Source: Cellvibrio zantedeschiae
GTDB taxonomy: Bacteria > Pseudomonadota > Gammaproteobacteria > Pseudomonadales > Cellvibrionaceae
NCBI RefSeq assembly: GCF_014652535.1
Contig: NZ_BMYZ01000001.1
Span: forward strand, 1,674,001-1,738,000
DNA: 64,000 bases
Reading direction: 5' to 3'
Positions 37,865 to 46,702 of the stretch are shown piece after piece. The notes under the pieces are model-generated. The model was not told the DNA's origin, did not search any database, and saw nothing but the letters and a program-made list of their open reading frames with translations. The first letter of the stretch is position 1, and every line of letters begins with the position of its first letter. A program made the translations under genes and the position numbers.

Positions 37865-38379
37865 GAACGCGGCTCCTCGTCGCTTTTGCTTTCTGTTTTT
37901 GTAACACTGGAACTCAAGAGATTTGCCAAACGGGCCTGTTCATCTGAATTTAAACTTTTACTAGTTACCTCAAGAGATAATTGGCGGCGACGGCGTATTA
38001 TTAAAATTAATACCAAGGCACCAACAACCAGAATTACAAGAGGTGCGCTCCATAAAACATAAGTGGCTGGAGTAACTCGTGGGCGATACAAAATAAAATC
38101 ACCGTAGCGCTCCACCATAAAATCAACAATCTCTTTATCTGATTTACCTAGTTTGATCATCTCGTAGATTTTGTGGCGCAGATCGGCAGAAATAGGTGAA
38201 TCACTCCCCGCCAGATTTTGGTTTTGACATTTCGGGCAACGCATTTCCTGAATAAAACTTTGGTAACGTTGGCGATCAAGTTCATTATCAAACTCATGGG
38301 TTTCAATTGCCGCAAACGCATTGATTGTCGAAAATAACAACGCTAACAGCAGCAAAAATGTTTTAACTGAAAAGCCCAT
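37861..38379 (-). CDS. ccmH: Cytochrome c maturation protein CcmH
   Basis: About 172 residues: signal peptide (MGFSVKTFLLLLALLFSTINAFA, summarised), the haem-ligation thioredox motif RCPKCQNQNLAGSDS, and one C-terminal membrane helix. It keeps apocytochrome cysteines reduced. ATG 38379 was chosen because it begins the signal peptide and follows a G-rich AGG-like site; longer ORF starts run into tRNA-proximal DNA. It is separated from ccmG by two tRNA genes and a small ORF. Confidence 0.93.
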   Translation of the reverse strand: MGFSVKTFLLLLALLFSTINAFAAIETHEFDNELDRQRYQSFIQEMRCPKCQNQNLAGSDSPISADLRHKIYEMIKLGKSDKEIVDFMVERYGDFILYRPRVTPATYVLWSAPLVILVVGALVLILIIRRRRQLSLEVTSKSLNSDEQARLANLLSSSVTKTESKSDEEPRS

Positions 38380-38533
38380 GACCCCACCCCGAAAAATTGA
38401 TGGGCGAAGTATACCAAGAGTCGCGGGAACTCGTGAACAATTGCAGATGCGTTTGAAAAAACAGCGCAAGCGTTTGTTATTTAACCAAAAAATGATTTAT
38501 TTGCAGAATTTAAAAAAATCTTTGAAAAAGTGG

Positions 38534-38561
38534 TTGACCAAATCTTCCAGATCATTAGAAT
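38534..38561 (+). promoter_or_regulatory. Promoter of the tRNA-Val/tRNA-Asp pair
   Basis: TTGACC at 38534-38539 and TAGAAT at 38556-38561 with 16-nt spacing, followed by a GC-rich discriminator (GCGCG). A GC-rich discriminator is typical of stringently controlled stable-RNA promoters. The tRNA starts 15 nt downstream. Confidence 0.7.
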
Positions 38562-38576
38562 GCGCGTCACCTCATC

Positions 38577-38652
38577 GGGCGGTTAGCTCAGTTGGTAGAG
38601 CAATGCCCTTACAAGGCATGGGTCACAAGTTCGAGTCTTGTACCGCCCACCA
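38577..38652 (+). tRNA. tRNA-Val (anticodon TAC)
   Basis: 76 nt including an encoded CCA. Acceptor stem GGGCGGT / ACCGCCC, anticodon loop CTTACAA, T-loop TTCGAGT. The cloverleaf is complete. Confidence 0.96.
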
Positions 38653-38702
38653 CACTTACTCAAAAAGTAATTGTGTTCTCAACAAAAGGTTTCTTGTTTT
38701 GC

Positions 38703-38779
38703 GGACCGGTAGTTCAGCCGGTTAGAATGCCGGCCTGTCACGCCGGAGGTCGCGGGTTCGAGCCCCGTCCGGTCCGCCA
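38703..38779 (+). tRNA. tRNA-Asp (anticodon GTC)
   Basis: 77 nt including an encoded CCA. Acceptor stem GGACCGG / CCGGTCC, discriminator G, anticodon loop CTGTCAC, T-loop TTCGAGC. It follows tRNA-Val by 50 nt on one transcript. Confidence 0.96.
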
Positions 38780-38801
38780 CTTACCTACCGAATTCGATTT
38801 T

Positions 38802-38828
38802 AAAAAGTCCCTACAAGGGACTTTTTTT
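38802..38828 (+). terminator. Terminator of the tRNA transcript
   Basis: Stem AAAAAGTCCC / GGGACTTTTT with a TACAA loop and a long T-run. It also lies just past the stop of the minus-strand small ORF and could serve both strands. Confidence 0.85.
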
Positions 38829-38835
38829 ATGCCTG

Positions 38836-38976
38836 TTATTTTTGCAGCCCGGCCTTTTCTGATGCCGCTACATCCTGCTTGATATGTTTGTAGGCGAAAA
38901 CACCAATATAAGCTGCCATTACACAAATCAAAGCAACAATGATCAAACCAGACGCTACCACAGTATCAATATACAT
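38836..38976 (-). CDS. ccoM: Small single-helix membrane protein; probable cbb3 oxidase subunit CcoM
   Basis: A 46-residue protein, easily missed because of its size. It starts MYIDTVVASG, then one hydrophobic helix (about residues 7-29), a basic turn (YKHIK) and a polar tail. GGAG lies 6 nt before the ATG at 38976 (an ATG 4 nt earlier is out of frame). The N-terminal pattern and size resemble the tiny CcoM subunit of pseudomonad cbb3 oxidases, from memory and not aligned. A perfect FNR/ANR box about 70 nt upstream supports a microaerobic respiratory role. The coding call is firmer than the name. Confidence 0.6.
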   Translation of the reverse strand: MYIDTVVASGLIIVALICVMAAYIGVFAYKHIKQDVAASEKAGLQK

Positions 38977-39017
38977 ACATTTCTCCAGTTAAAAGACCCA
39001 GCGGTTGGGATGCTTTC

Positions 39018-39023
39018 AGTCTA
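39018..39023 (-). promoter_or_regulatory. Candidate -10 box for the small membrane protein gene
   Basis: TAGACT on the minus strand, positioned so that the predicted transcription start falls about 41 nt downstream of the centre of the FNR box. This is the class II spacing for FNR-activated promoters. Confidence 0.45.
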
Positions 39024-39044
39024 CAAAGACCAGCTTTGGGAGTA

Positions 39045-39058
39045 TTGATGTAAATCAA
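39045..39058 (-). promoter_or_regulatory. FNR/ANR binding site
   Basis: TTGATGTAAATCAA, an exact match to TTGAT-N4-ATCAA. The site lies between the small membrane protein gene and the end of ccmG, and the only gene start facing it is the small ORF. FNR/ANR is the oxygen-responsive regulator of microaerobic genes, including cbb3 oxidase. Confidence 0.85.
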
Positions 39059-39100
39059 CTTAACAGGCTGTAGGCATTATCCATGTGCCCGATATGACAA

Positions 39101-39140
39101 AGCCCTGGTGCGATAGTCAAATGACCAGCACACCAGGGCT
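39101..39140 (-). terminator. Terminator-like hairpin after ccmG
   Basis: 10-bp stem AGCCCTGGTG / CACCAGGGCT with a 20-nt loop just downstream of the ccmG stop. The T-run on the minus strand is short, so efficiency is uncertain. It would separate the ccmA-G transcript from the downstream small gene. Confidence 0.55.
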
Positions 39141-39150
39141 TTTGTTTGAC

Positions 39151-39687
39151 TTATTTGTTCTCTAAGGCTTTGACTATCGGCAGAATGGTTTCAGTCCATA
39201 CTTTTTGATTAACATCACCAATGTGTTTGTAGCGAATAACACCTTGTTTATCGATCACATAGGTCTCTGGCAAACCAAACACACCCAGATCCAATCCCAG
39301 CAACCCTTCCTCATCTACAACAATATCATCATAAGGATTGCCCAGCTCAGCGATCCAGCGCTTGGCGTCAGCCGTGTCATCTTTATGGTCAACGCCAACA
39401 ATGTGCATGCCTTGTTTATTTAATTCGTTAAGAAAGGCATGTTCTTCACGACAAGTAACGCAGGTAGTTGACCACACATTTAACAAGGTCACTTTACCCT
39501 GCAGAATTTTTTCGTTACGGAATTCTTCCTGATTTACCAAACGGGGCAAAGAGAATTTAGGTACTGGTTTATTCAACAATGCTGACGGCATATCGTTGGG
39601 GTTTAACGATAGTCCACGCCAAAAAAAAGCGGCGAGCACAGCAAATATAATCAATGGAATAAATAATAAAGCACGCTGCTTATTCAT
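39151..39687 (-). CDS. ccmG: Cytochrome c maturation thioredoxin-like protein CcmG/DsbE
   Basis: About 178 residues: N-terminal membrane anchor (MNKQRALLFIPLIIFAVLAA), then a periplasmic thioredoxin fold with active site TTCVTCREE (C-x2-C) and the GVPETYVID-like stretch FGLPETYVID. It reduces apocytochrome c or CcmH. GGAAGG about 9 nt before ATG 39687 sets the start, which overlaps the end of ccmF by 8 nt. The longer frame to 39798 lies inside ccmF and is not used. Confidence 0.93.
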   Translation of the reverse strand: MNKQRALLFIPLIIFAVLAAFFWRGLSLNPNDMPSALLNKPVPKFSLPRLVNQEEFRNEKILQGKVTLLNVWSTTCVTCREEHAFLNELNKQGMHIVGVDHKDDTADAKRWIAELGNPYDDIVVDEEGLLGLDLGVFGLPETYVIDKQGVIRYKHIGDVNQKVWTETILPIVKALENK

Positions 39688-41698
39688 GAGCTGCAACCTT
39701 CCCACTAGCGCCAGCCGATACAAAACTCGTTTCTTTCTGCTCAGCTTTCGCTTGTTGTTTGCGATAGCGTTTATCCGCTGCACCCAAGACTGCGCCAAAC
39801 GCCATCATCAATGCGCCTAGCCAAATCCAACGCACAAAAGGCCTCACATGAACACGCATCGCCCAGGCTTTTTCAGCAACTGGCTCTCCCATTGCCACAT
39901 AAAGGTCGCGAAAGAATCCGGGATTAATTGCAACTTCTGTCGTCATACTTGCGCGCGCGTAGTAACGGCGTTTTTGTGGGCGCATATCAGCTAAAGCTTT
40001 GCCTTTGTAATTTACAGTGATCAAAGCTTCATCTGCGGTATAGTTAGGGCCTTTAACTTGCTGCAAAGATTGCAGGGTAAATTCGTAATCCATAATTTTT
40101 GCGGTTTGATGTTCTTCCATGCGCAAATCACGTTCAGTGCTGTAAATGGTTGTGAAGGAAACACCTATTAAACTCACAGCAATACCCAAGTGCGCCAAAA
40201 GCATAGCGTAATAACTCAGGCTTAATTTTTTAACGCCTGCAAGGATAGAATTAGCGTGACGTAGACGATAAATAATGTCTGCAACTATGGCTGTTGCGAT
40301 CCAGCTAGCGATAAAAACAGCCAAGGCGGCAAACCATTTGAATTCATCCGCGTACAACCACGGAATAAGAATGGCGGAAACCAAACTCAGCACCCAAGGC
40401 TTCCACAACAAACGCAATAATTGTTTTGGTTGGGTATGCTTCCAATTAGCAACCGGACCTAAGGCCATTAACAAACATAAGAGCCCCATTAAAGGCAGAA
40501 AGAAAAAATTAAAATAAGGCGGCCCAACGGAAATTTTTCCCCATCCCATTGCATCGGCGATCATGGGGTAAAGTGTTCCCAGCAAAACAGTCAGCATAAC
40601 AACCAACAAAATAATATTGTTGCCCATCAACAAAGTTTCGCGTGAGAACCAACTAAAGCCTACTTCACTTTTTACTACAGGGGCACGGAAGGCATAAAGC
40701 ACCAGCGAGCCACCAACCACAACCAATAAAAATCCGAGAATAAAAACACCGCGCGCTGGATCTGACGCAAACGCATGCACTGATGTCAGCAAACCGGAGC
40801 GAACAATAAAAGTTCCCAACAAGCTCAAGGAGAAAGTAAAAATAGCGAGCAGGATTGTCCAGTTTTTGAATAGGCTGCGTTTTTCTGTGACTGCAAGTGA
40901 ATGAATTAAAGCAGTACCAACAATCCAAGGCATAAAGGAAGCATTTTCAACCGGGTCCCAAAACCACCAGTCACCCCAACCTAATTCGTAATAGGCCCAC
41001 CAACTACCCAGCGCAATACCTACAGACAAAAATCCCCACGCCATAGTTGCCCATGGACGAGACCAGCGCGCCCAAGCGCTATCTAATCTGCCTGTTAGTA
41101 AAGCAGCGATGGCGAACGCAAATACCACACTAAAGCCAACGTACCCCATATATAAAATGGGTGGATGGATGATAAAACCAAAATCTTGCAAGGCCGGATT
41201 TAAATCGCCACCATCTTGCGGCGGAATTGGCAAAATGCGATCAAAAGGATTTGATGTCAGCAACATGAACGACAAAAATCCGATAGCAACAAAACCGAGC
41301 AGAGATAAAACACGCGCTTGCATATCAAGCGGTAAAGATTTACTAAAAATAGAAACCGCAAAAGTCCAACCGGACAACATTAAAACCCAAAGCAACAGTG
41401 AGCCTTCGTGACCACCCCAAACTGCACAGAGCTTGTAGTACCAGGGTAATAAGCTATTTGAATTGCTGGCAACATATTTGACGGAAAAATCATCATGCGC
41501 GAACGAATACGATAAACAATAAAACGCAATGGCAACAAAAATAAAAAAACCGGCGGCAAAAGAACGACTGGTGTGCATCAATAATTGATTGCCGTAATGT
41601 GCACCTATCATTGGCAACACGAATAACGCGATGCAAATGCAAAGTGCGAGCACCAGCGCAAAGTGACCTAGCTCCGGGACCATTAAACTAGGAACCAT
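39680..41698 (-). CDS. ccmF: Haem lyase subunit CcmF
   Basis: A 672-residue polytopic membrane protein, normal length. The tryptophan-rich haem-handling motif is WGDWWFWDPVENASFMPW; about 14-15 membrane segments are visible. CcmF moves haem from CcmE to apocytochrome c. AAGGGG about 8 nt before ATG 41698 supports this start, which overlaps ccmE by 11 nt; a second ATG five codons on gives the family-typical MVPELGHFAL. Confidence 0.96.
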   Translation of the reverse strand: MVPSLMVPELGHFALVLALCICIALFVLPMIGAHYGNQLLMHTSRSFAAGFFIFVAIAFYCLSYSFAHDDFSVKYVASNSNSLLPWYYKLCAVWGGHEGSLLLWVLMLSGWTFAVSIFSKSLPLDMQARVLSLLGFVAIGFLSFMLLTSNPFDRILPIPPQDGGDLNPALQDFGFIIHPPILYMGYVGFSVVFAFAIAALLTGRLDSAWARWSRPWATMAWGFLSVGIALGSWWAYYELGWGDWWFWDPVENASFMPWIVGTALIHSLAVTEKRSLFKNWTILLAIFTFSLSLLGTFIVRSGLLTSVHAFASDPARGVFILGFLLVVVGGSLVLYAFRAPVVKSEVGFSWFSRETLLMGNNIILLVVMLTVLLGTLYPMIADAMGWGKISVGPPYFNFFFLPLMGLLCLLMALGPVANWKHTQPKQLLRLLWKPWVLSLVSAILIPWLYADEFKWFAALAVFIASWIATAIVADIIYRLRHANSILAGVKKLSLSYYAMLLAHLGIAVSLIGVSFTTIYSTERDLRMEEHQTAKIMDYEFTLQSLQQVKGPNYTADEALITVNYKGKALADMRPQKRRYYARASMTTEVAINPGFFRDLYVAMGEPVAEKAWAMRVHVRPFVRWIWLGALMMAFGAVLGAADKRYRKQQAKAEQKETSFVSAGASGKVAAHE

Positions 41699-42158
41699 AA
41701 TTCATCCCCTTACACACGGCTTGATCATTTTTGTGGTCATCGCCTTTATTCATGCTGGCAACTTCTGGTGGCGTATAGGTTTCGTCGTGCTTCGCCAAAA
41801 CTTGCTCTGCGTTGAAAATACCTTTTTCATCGACTTTTCCATTAACAACAGCCGCTTCACCTTCTGCAAATAAATCGGGCAATATGCCAGAGAATTTAAC
41901 GGGCACTTCAGCTATTCCATCGGTAAGAACAAATTTAATATCAAGACTGTCAGATGCGCGCACTACGCTGCCAGGCTTCACACAGCCACCGCCGCGAATA
42001 GCGCGATTGTGCGGCGCTTCACCACTGGCAATTTTACTAGGCGGATAAAAAAGATTAATGTTTTCACGCATGGCATAAACAATTAAGCCAATAGCGATGC
42101 TGCTGAACACCACGCCAGCTATTACTAAAATCAAACGCTGCTTACGTACTGGATGCAT
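41688..42158 (-). CDS. ccmE: Haem chaperone CcmE
   Basis: A 156-residue protein with one N-terminal membrane helix (about 9-29) and a periplasmic OB-like domain. The haem-attachment His is H124 followed by Y128 (VLAKHDETYTPPE), the H-x3-Y form. It carries haem covalently from CcmC to CcmF. The acidic and Cys-containing tail (VCKGMNY) is a small extra. Confidence 0.95.
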   Translation of the reverse strand: MHPVRKQRLILVIAGVVFSSIAIGLIVYAMRENINLFYPPSKIASGEAPHNRAIRGGGCVKPGSVVRASDSLDIKFVLTDGIAEVPVKFSGILPDLFAEGEAAVVNGKVDEKGIFNAEQVLAKHDETYTPPEVASMNKGDDHKNDQAVCKGMNYGS

Positions 42159-42235
42159 AAATAATTTCTATAAAAAAGTTTTAATCATTCCCAAGGGGTA
42201 GCAGCATTTGGTGCCGGATTTCCCCTGACATCGAC

Positions 42236-42427
42236 TCAAGGTGAACTGGGATCTTTCTGCAAGTGTTGCCATTTTTTTTGCTGCTTCAAAAATGCCTTTT
42301 TTTGAATTAAAGGACTAACAGTCAAATAAATTAAAATTCCGTACACAATCGCATAGGCGGTCCACACAAAAACTCCATGACCATCCATATGAGCAAATGC
42401 CGCTAGCGAATCAAATTGAAATTTCAT
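42236..42427 (-). CDS. ccmD: Haem exporter protein CcmD
   Basis: A 63-residue single-helix membrane protein (helix about 19-42, VWTAYAIVYGILIYLTVSPL). It starts with FDSLAAFAHMDGHGVFVWTAY, the family pattern. CcmD helps release holo-CcmE from the CcmABCD complex. The start overlaps ccmC by 4 nt, so it is co-translated. Confidence 0.93.
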   Translation of the reverse strand: MKFQFDSLAAFAHMDGHGVFVWTAYAIVYGILIYLTVSPLIQKKAFLKQQKKWQHLQKDPSSP

Positions 42428-43182
42428 GAGCGCGCGCCTTCTTCCTTACCCAACACAATATCTTTAACCCACTGGGTGCGACTTTCACGACGTAAAATTT
42501 CGGTGCGGGTATATAAAATTAACACCAGGGTAAAGAATATGTAGAAGGCAATAATCATGACAAATAGAGGGTACAACATCGACGGAGCAATTGTAGATTT
42601 ACCAACGATTTTAAGCGTTGCAGGTTGATGCAGCGTGTACCACCAATCAACAGATTTATAAATAATGGGGATGTTGACCATGCCTACCAATGCCAAAATT
42701 GCGCTTGCTCTGTCTGCTGTATCACGGTTTTGAAACGCTTGTTGCAAGGCAATAGCACCAAGATATAAAAAACTTAAAATCAAATAGGATGTTAAACGCG
42801 CGTCCCATTCCCACCAGGTTCCCCAAGTCGGTTTGCCCCAAATAGAACCCGTCGCCAACACCACAATGGTTAAACCTAATCCAATCGGTGCACAGGCTTT
42901 CATAACCATAAAGGGCAATTTCATTTTCCAAATGAGGCCTACAGCGCCTGAAATGGCCATGAGGTAATAACAACTCATTGAGACGTAAGCGACCGGCGCA
43001 TGTATATACAAAATGCGAAAGCTATTGTGTTGTTTTGCATCTTCGGGCGCAAAAGCGAGCCCCCAAACACCGCCAATAAGTAGCAGGCCCCAAGCAGAAA
43101 CCATAAGCCAGGGTAGCCACGCATTGGTTTTTTCGTAAAACCAGCGCGGTGACCCTAAACGATGAAACCATTGCCAATTCAT
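42424..43182 (-). CDS. ccmC: Haem export/delivery protein CcmC
   Basis: A 252-residue protein with six membrane helices and the haem-binding WWD motif TWGTWWEWDARLTS near residue 125, plus flanking His residues. It transfers haem to CcmE. It sits 9 nt from ccmB and overlaps ccmD, inside the ccmABCDEFG operon. Confidence 0.96.
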   Translation of the reverse strand: MNWQWFHRLGSPRWFYEKTNAWLPWLMVSAWGLLLIGGVWGLAFAPEDAKQHNSFRILYIHAPVAYVSMSCYYLMAISGAVGLIWKMKLPFMVMKACAPIGLGLTIVVLATGSIWGKPTWGTWWEWDARLTSYLILSFLYLGAIALQQAFQNRDTADRASAILALVGMVNIPIIYKSVDWWYTLHQPATLKIVGKSTIAPSMLYPLFVMIIAFYIFFTLVLILYTRTEILRRESRTQWVKDIVLGKEEGARS

Positions 43183-43191
43183 AAGAATCCT

Positions 43192-43872
43192 CTAACCATT
43201 CACACTCACCCGCAGAGCCCCAGCTGCTGCGAGTGGGGCCAATACCAAAGCGATGGCCAAACCTGCCCCGAGCACAGCAAGCTGCATAGTATACGCCTCG
43301 CCCAATGCCGCAGTTTGAACCGCACTGGCACCAAAAATTAAAATAGGGATATAAAGCGGCATAACAATCAGCGAGATCAACACCCCGCCCTTGCGCAATC
43401 CGACGGTAAGCGCTGCACCTATTGACCCTATCAAGCTCATAGCTGCGGTACCCAGCACCAAAGACAAAACCAGCGCCCCAAAAGCTTTCTCAGGCAATGA
43501 CAACATAACGCCCAACAAAGGCGCCATTAACGTCAGCGGTAAACCTGTTGCCAACCAATGAACAAACACTTTGGCAGCTACGGCCAAGGATAAGGGATAA
43601 GGTGAAATCAATAATTGTTCAAGGGAGCCATCATCAAAATCACTGCGAAACAAATTATCGAGTGACAGAAGTGTCGCCAATAATGCCATCACCCAGATAA
43701 TACCCGGAGCTATACGCATTAAAACCGCTTTTTCCGGCCCTAACGCAAGCGGAATCATGGTGATGGCGATCAGAAAGAACACTAATGGGTTGACCATATC
43801 GCCCCGGTTACGAAACGCCAGGGTTAGATCACGTTTAAGCGTTGCGAGAAACAATGAAGATGGCTCAGCCAT
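43192..43872 (-). CDS. ccmB: Haem ABC transporter permease CcmB
   Basis: About 226 residues with six hydrophobic segments and the family start FLATLKRDLTLAFRNRGDMVNPLVFF (summarised). It is the membrane subunit paired with CcmA. ATG 43872 was preferred because AGAGGA lies about 9 nt upstream; it overlaps the end of ccmA by 8 nt. The longer frame to 43902 reads back into ccmA. Confidence 0.94.
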   Translation of the reverse strand: MAEPSSLFLATLKRDLTLAFRNRGDMVNPLVFFLIAITMIPLALGPEKAVLMRIAPGIIWVMALLATLLSLDNLFRSDFDDGSLEQLLISPYPLSLAVAAKVFVHWLATGLPLTLMAPLLGVMLSLPEKAFGALVLSLVLGTAAMSLIGSIGAALTVGLRKGGVLISLIVMPLYIPILIFGASAVQTAALGEAYTMQLAVLGAGLAIALVLAPLAAAGALRVSVNG

Positions 43873-44533
43873 AGGCGGCATCCTCTCGCACAGAGTGGCC
43901 AAGCGCAGGAAAGTTCTGCAAATCCAACAATTGTAGATCCGGGAGCTTTATATCTTGATGTGAAGTAACCAATACCAAACCGCCGGATTGGGCATGGGCC
44001 GCCAGGCGAGCCTCCAATTGGGCAACACCGGATTTATCCAACGCAGTGAATGGTTCATCCAAAATCCAGACTTTAGCGCGACTAAACTCCAGGCGCGCCA
44101 AGGCCACTCGACGCAACTGCCCCGCGGATAAGCGATAAGAAGGCGTATCTTCGTAGCCTGCCAACTGAACTTGCGCCAAGGCAGCGATCAAAACCTGATC
44201 ATCCGTCACCCCTTGGCTGGCAGCGTACCAACGGAGATTTTCCAAAGGGGTCAAGGATTTTTTGATGCCGGCTAAATGGCCCAGGTAGAGAAGATCACTT
44301 GCGTATTCCCAGCGAGCTTTCGATATCTCCTTCCCTTGCCATTCAATCTGACCGTGGAAGTCCTGTGTTACTCCCGCCAATATGCGCAGTAAGGTAGTTT
44401 TGCCGCTGCCATTTGGCCCAAGGATTTGCACCATCTGCCCTGCATAAAAGCGTGCGTTGAGCTGGGCGAACAAAAAACGTTCGTCGCGCTCGCAAGCCAA
44501 ATTACGCAGTTCTAGCAGAGGTATCGCAGCCAA
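43865..44533 (-). CDS. ccmA: Haem ABC transporter ATP-binding protein CcmA
   Basis: A 222-residue ABC ATPase. Walker A GPNGSGKTT, signature LSAGQLRRVALARL, Walker B VWILDEPF and the H-loop His (TSHQD). CcmAB hydrolyses ATP to release holo-CcmE. It is the first gene of ccmABCDEFG; the promoter should lie in the 239-bp gap shared with divergent fliK, where I could not fix a site. Confidence 0.95.
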   Translation of the reverse strand: MAAIPLLELRNLACERDERFLFAQLNARFYAGQMVQILGPNGSGKTTLLRILAGVTQDFHGQIEWQGKEISKARWEYASDLLYLGHLAGIKKSLTPLENLRWYAASQGVTDDQVLIAALAQVQLAGYEDTPSYRLSAGQLRRVALARLEFSRAKVWILDEPFTALDKSGVAQLEARLAAHAQSGGLVLVTSHQDIKLPDLQLLDLQNFPALGHSVREDAAYG

Positions 44534-44772
44534 GGAAATAATCCAACCGATATTAAGGAACCAGCGTTATTTTCAGCGGTTCAAGAGAAGAGCTCAGGAT
44601 TTCCATCCAGAGGTCGCTATAATCTAAGAATCTTTAATGCCCAAGAGCAATTTGCCGGGCGATTATAGCCGCAGCCCCCACGTCTTTCACGCCTTATTAA
44701 TGACCGGGGTCAAAGATATGTAAAGAAATTGAAAGAAATCCAACCTTCTCCTTTACCGGATAAAAGCCGAGC

Positions 44773-46701
44773 ATGGATATAACCAATATTCCCCAAAATC
44801 TGATTAAAGCGCTGGAACAAAAAAGCACCGAGCAACTCGCTGTTTTGAGCCGCGTTTTAAATTTGGTTTTGGGGAAAACAGTTATGGCCAGCGTTGTATC
44901 AACAGCACCGGTTACTGCTGCAGAACGCGAAGAATTATTAAAGCAGACCTCAGCCGCGTTAACACAACTCAATCAACAAGCTGTTGGAAAATTAACACCT
45001 GCAATCAAAAATGAAATTGCACGTTTACTGCAACAACAACAGCTTATTCAATCGCCGGAATTAAAATGGATTAATCTGGTGGTTAATAATCGACCGCTGC
45101 TAACTTATAGCGATAGGCCGATAACTACAGGACAAAGCATTCCCATACAATTGCAGAGCCCCCAAAAACTGGTGCTATTGGATTTGCCGGGCGCGGATGC
45201 TGTTGACTTGGTTGCTGACTCAGCTCCCACTAAAAACTTAATGCCACCCACAACATCTACTGCCAGCAATACGGTTACTGCCCCACAGCCAACAAATACC
45301 AAAACAGCCCAAACAGTTACTGATTTAGTGAAATCAACTGTTGCTGAATTAACTAAAGCAGAATTAACTAACAAAACCTCACCGACGCCTGGCACAGAAA
45401 AAAATTTAACAACCCTGGTAAAAGAATCCGTTGCATCAAATCTAGTATCGCCAGATAGCGAACAAACTAAACCGCTACCGGAAAAAATATTAACAACCAC
45501 ACCACAAACAGATGCAGCCACTAAAAATCTGCAACAACACAAAATAAATCTCTACAACACAAATGATCTTCCTTTAAAGCTATCAACAAAAACAGACATT
45601 AAACACAGTAACAGCGAAACTATTTCAGCCAAAGCTATTGTGAGCGAACAATTGCGTAATCTTTTGCCGCATAGGGACACACCTGATAGTTTGCTCTCAG
45701 CGGTTTTACAATTGCAAAAAATGCCCGCAACAGCCAGAGCAGAGCTGTTTCCGCCAAGTGTTGAACAAGCATTAAAGAGCATTGCAGCGAAAATTCGTTC
45801 ACCAGAACAACTTGCGCAACCCAAAGTCATGGCCCAAACCTTAAAAGATTCCGGAGTATTTTTTGAGAGCAAGCTTAATGAGCAGGCAACAAAAGAAAGC
45901 CCCACTGCAAATACTAGCCACAAATTAAGCAACACTTATTCACAAGACTTAAAAGGCTCACTGTTAACGCTATTAAATCGAACCACACAAGAATTAAGCG
46001 GCAATAGCAAACCCATCTCAAGCGAACAAACTTTACGATTATTTCAAAATTTGGGAAGCACTCCATTCTTTCACCAAACACCGGGAGCTTCGCTTAACCT
46101 GAACAGTAAGCATGATGCTAGCCAAGTGCTGGGAATGTTTATTCAAGAATTAATGCAAAAGCCCGTAAAAGAATTATCTAACAAAGAACTGCGATCGCAA
46201 CTTTTAGTGTTGTTGCAACAACACAGTTTGCATAGCTTGGCAAAAATCCAGTTACAACAATTGCACAGTGTGAATCATGAGTTGGAAACTAAAGACACCA
46301 ACGCACCGAGCACTTCCTGGCAGCTGGAAATTCCCGTCAAGCATCATAACGATGTTCAGCAAGTGCACTTACGAATCGACCGTGAATGGATCGACGAAAA
46401 AAAGGAATCAGAGCCCGAAAGAGCAGCCACAAAAATAAAACAATGGTCGGTGACCTTGCGATTTGATTTACCTACACTCGGCGAATTTTGCGCGCAGCTG
46501 GCGATAGTCAATACACAAGTGAGTGCAACCTTATGGGCAGCACGGGAAAAAACTTTTACTGAAGTTCGCGAACATCTTGAGGGTTTGCGTAAGCAACTGG
46601 AAAATGAAGGCATTAACGTAAAATATCTTCAGTGTATGCGTGGAATGCCTCCTCAAAAGCCAATGGCACTTAGCTATTCCTTAATTGATATTTCAACCTG
46701 A
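44773..46701 (+). CDS. fliK: Flagellar hook-length control protein FliK
   Basis: A 642-residue FliK-type protein. The N-terminal two thirds are Thr/Gln/Lys-rich and low-complexity, as expected of the ruler region. The conserved C-terminal Flg_hook domain is at about 505-630 (VQQVHLRIDREWIDEKK, WSVTLRFDLPTLGEF, VSATLWAAREKTF). It measures hook length and switches FlhB specificity. No other hook genes are nearby, so the gene sits apart from the main flagellar cluster; its direct neighbour is an FlhB-like paralogue. Confidence 0.88.
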   Translation: MDITNIPQNLIKALEQKSTEQLAVLSRVLNLVLGKTVMASVVSTAPVTAAEREELLKQTSAALTQLNQQAVGKLTPAIKNEIARLLQQQQLIQSPELKWINLVVNNRPLLTYSDRPITTGQSIPIQLQSPQKLVLLDLPGADAVDLVADSAPTKNLMPPTTSTASNTVTAPQPTNTKTAQTVTDLVKSTVAELTKAELTNKTSPTPGTEKNLTTLVKESVASNLVSPDSEQTKPLPEKILTTTPQTDAATKNLQQHKINLYNTNDLPLKLSTKTDIKHSNSETISAKAIVSEQLRNLLPHRDTPDSLLSAVLQLQKMPATARAELFPPSVEQALKSIAAKIRSPEQLAQPKVMAQTLKDSGVFFESKLNEQATKESPTANTSHKLSNTYSQDLKGSLLTLLNRTTQELSGNSKPISSEQTLRLFQNLGSTPFFHQTPGASLNLNSKHDASQVLGMFIQELMQKPVKELSNKELRSQLLVLLQQHSLHSLAKIQLQQLHSVNHELETKDTNAPSTSWQLEIPVKHHNDVQQVHLRIDREWIDEKKESEPERAATKIKQWSVTLRFDLPTLGEFCAQLAIVNTQVSATLWAAREKTFTEVREHLEGLRKQLENEGINVKYLQCMRGMPPQKPMALSYSLIDIST

Positions 46702-46702
46702 T

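Noticed and set aside
38577-38779. Integrative element at the tRNA-Val/tRNA-Asp pair
   Set aside because: No integrase gene and no repeat of either tRNA 3' end was found in the flanks.
45105-45542. A Val/Ser/Gly-rich minus-strand frame inside fliK
   Set aside because: Shadow of the low-complexity Thr/Lys/Gln ruler region of FliK.
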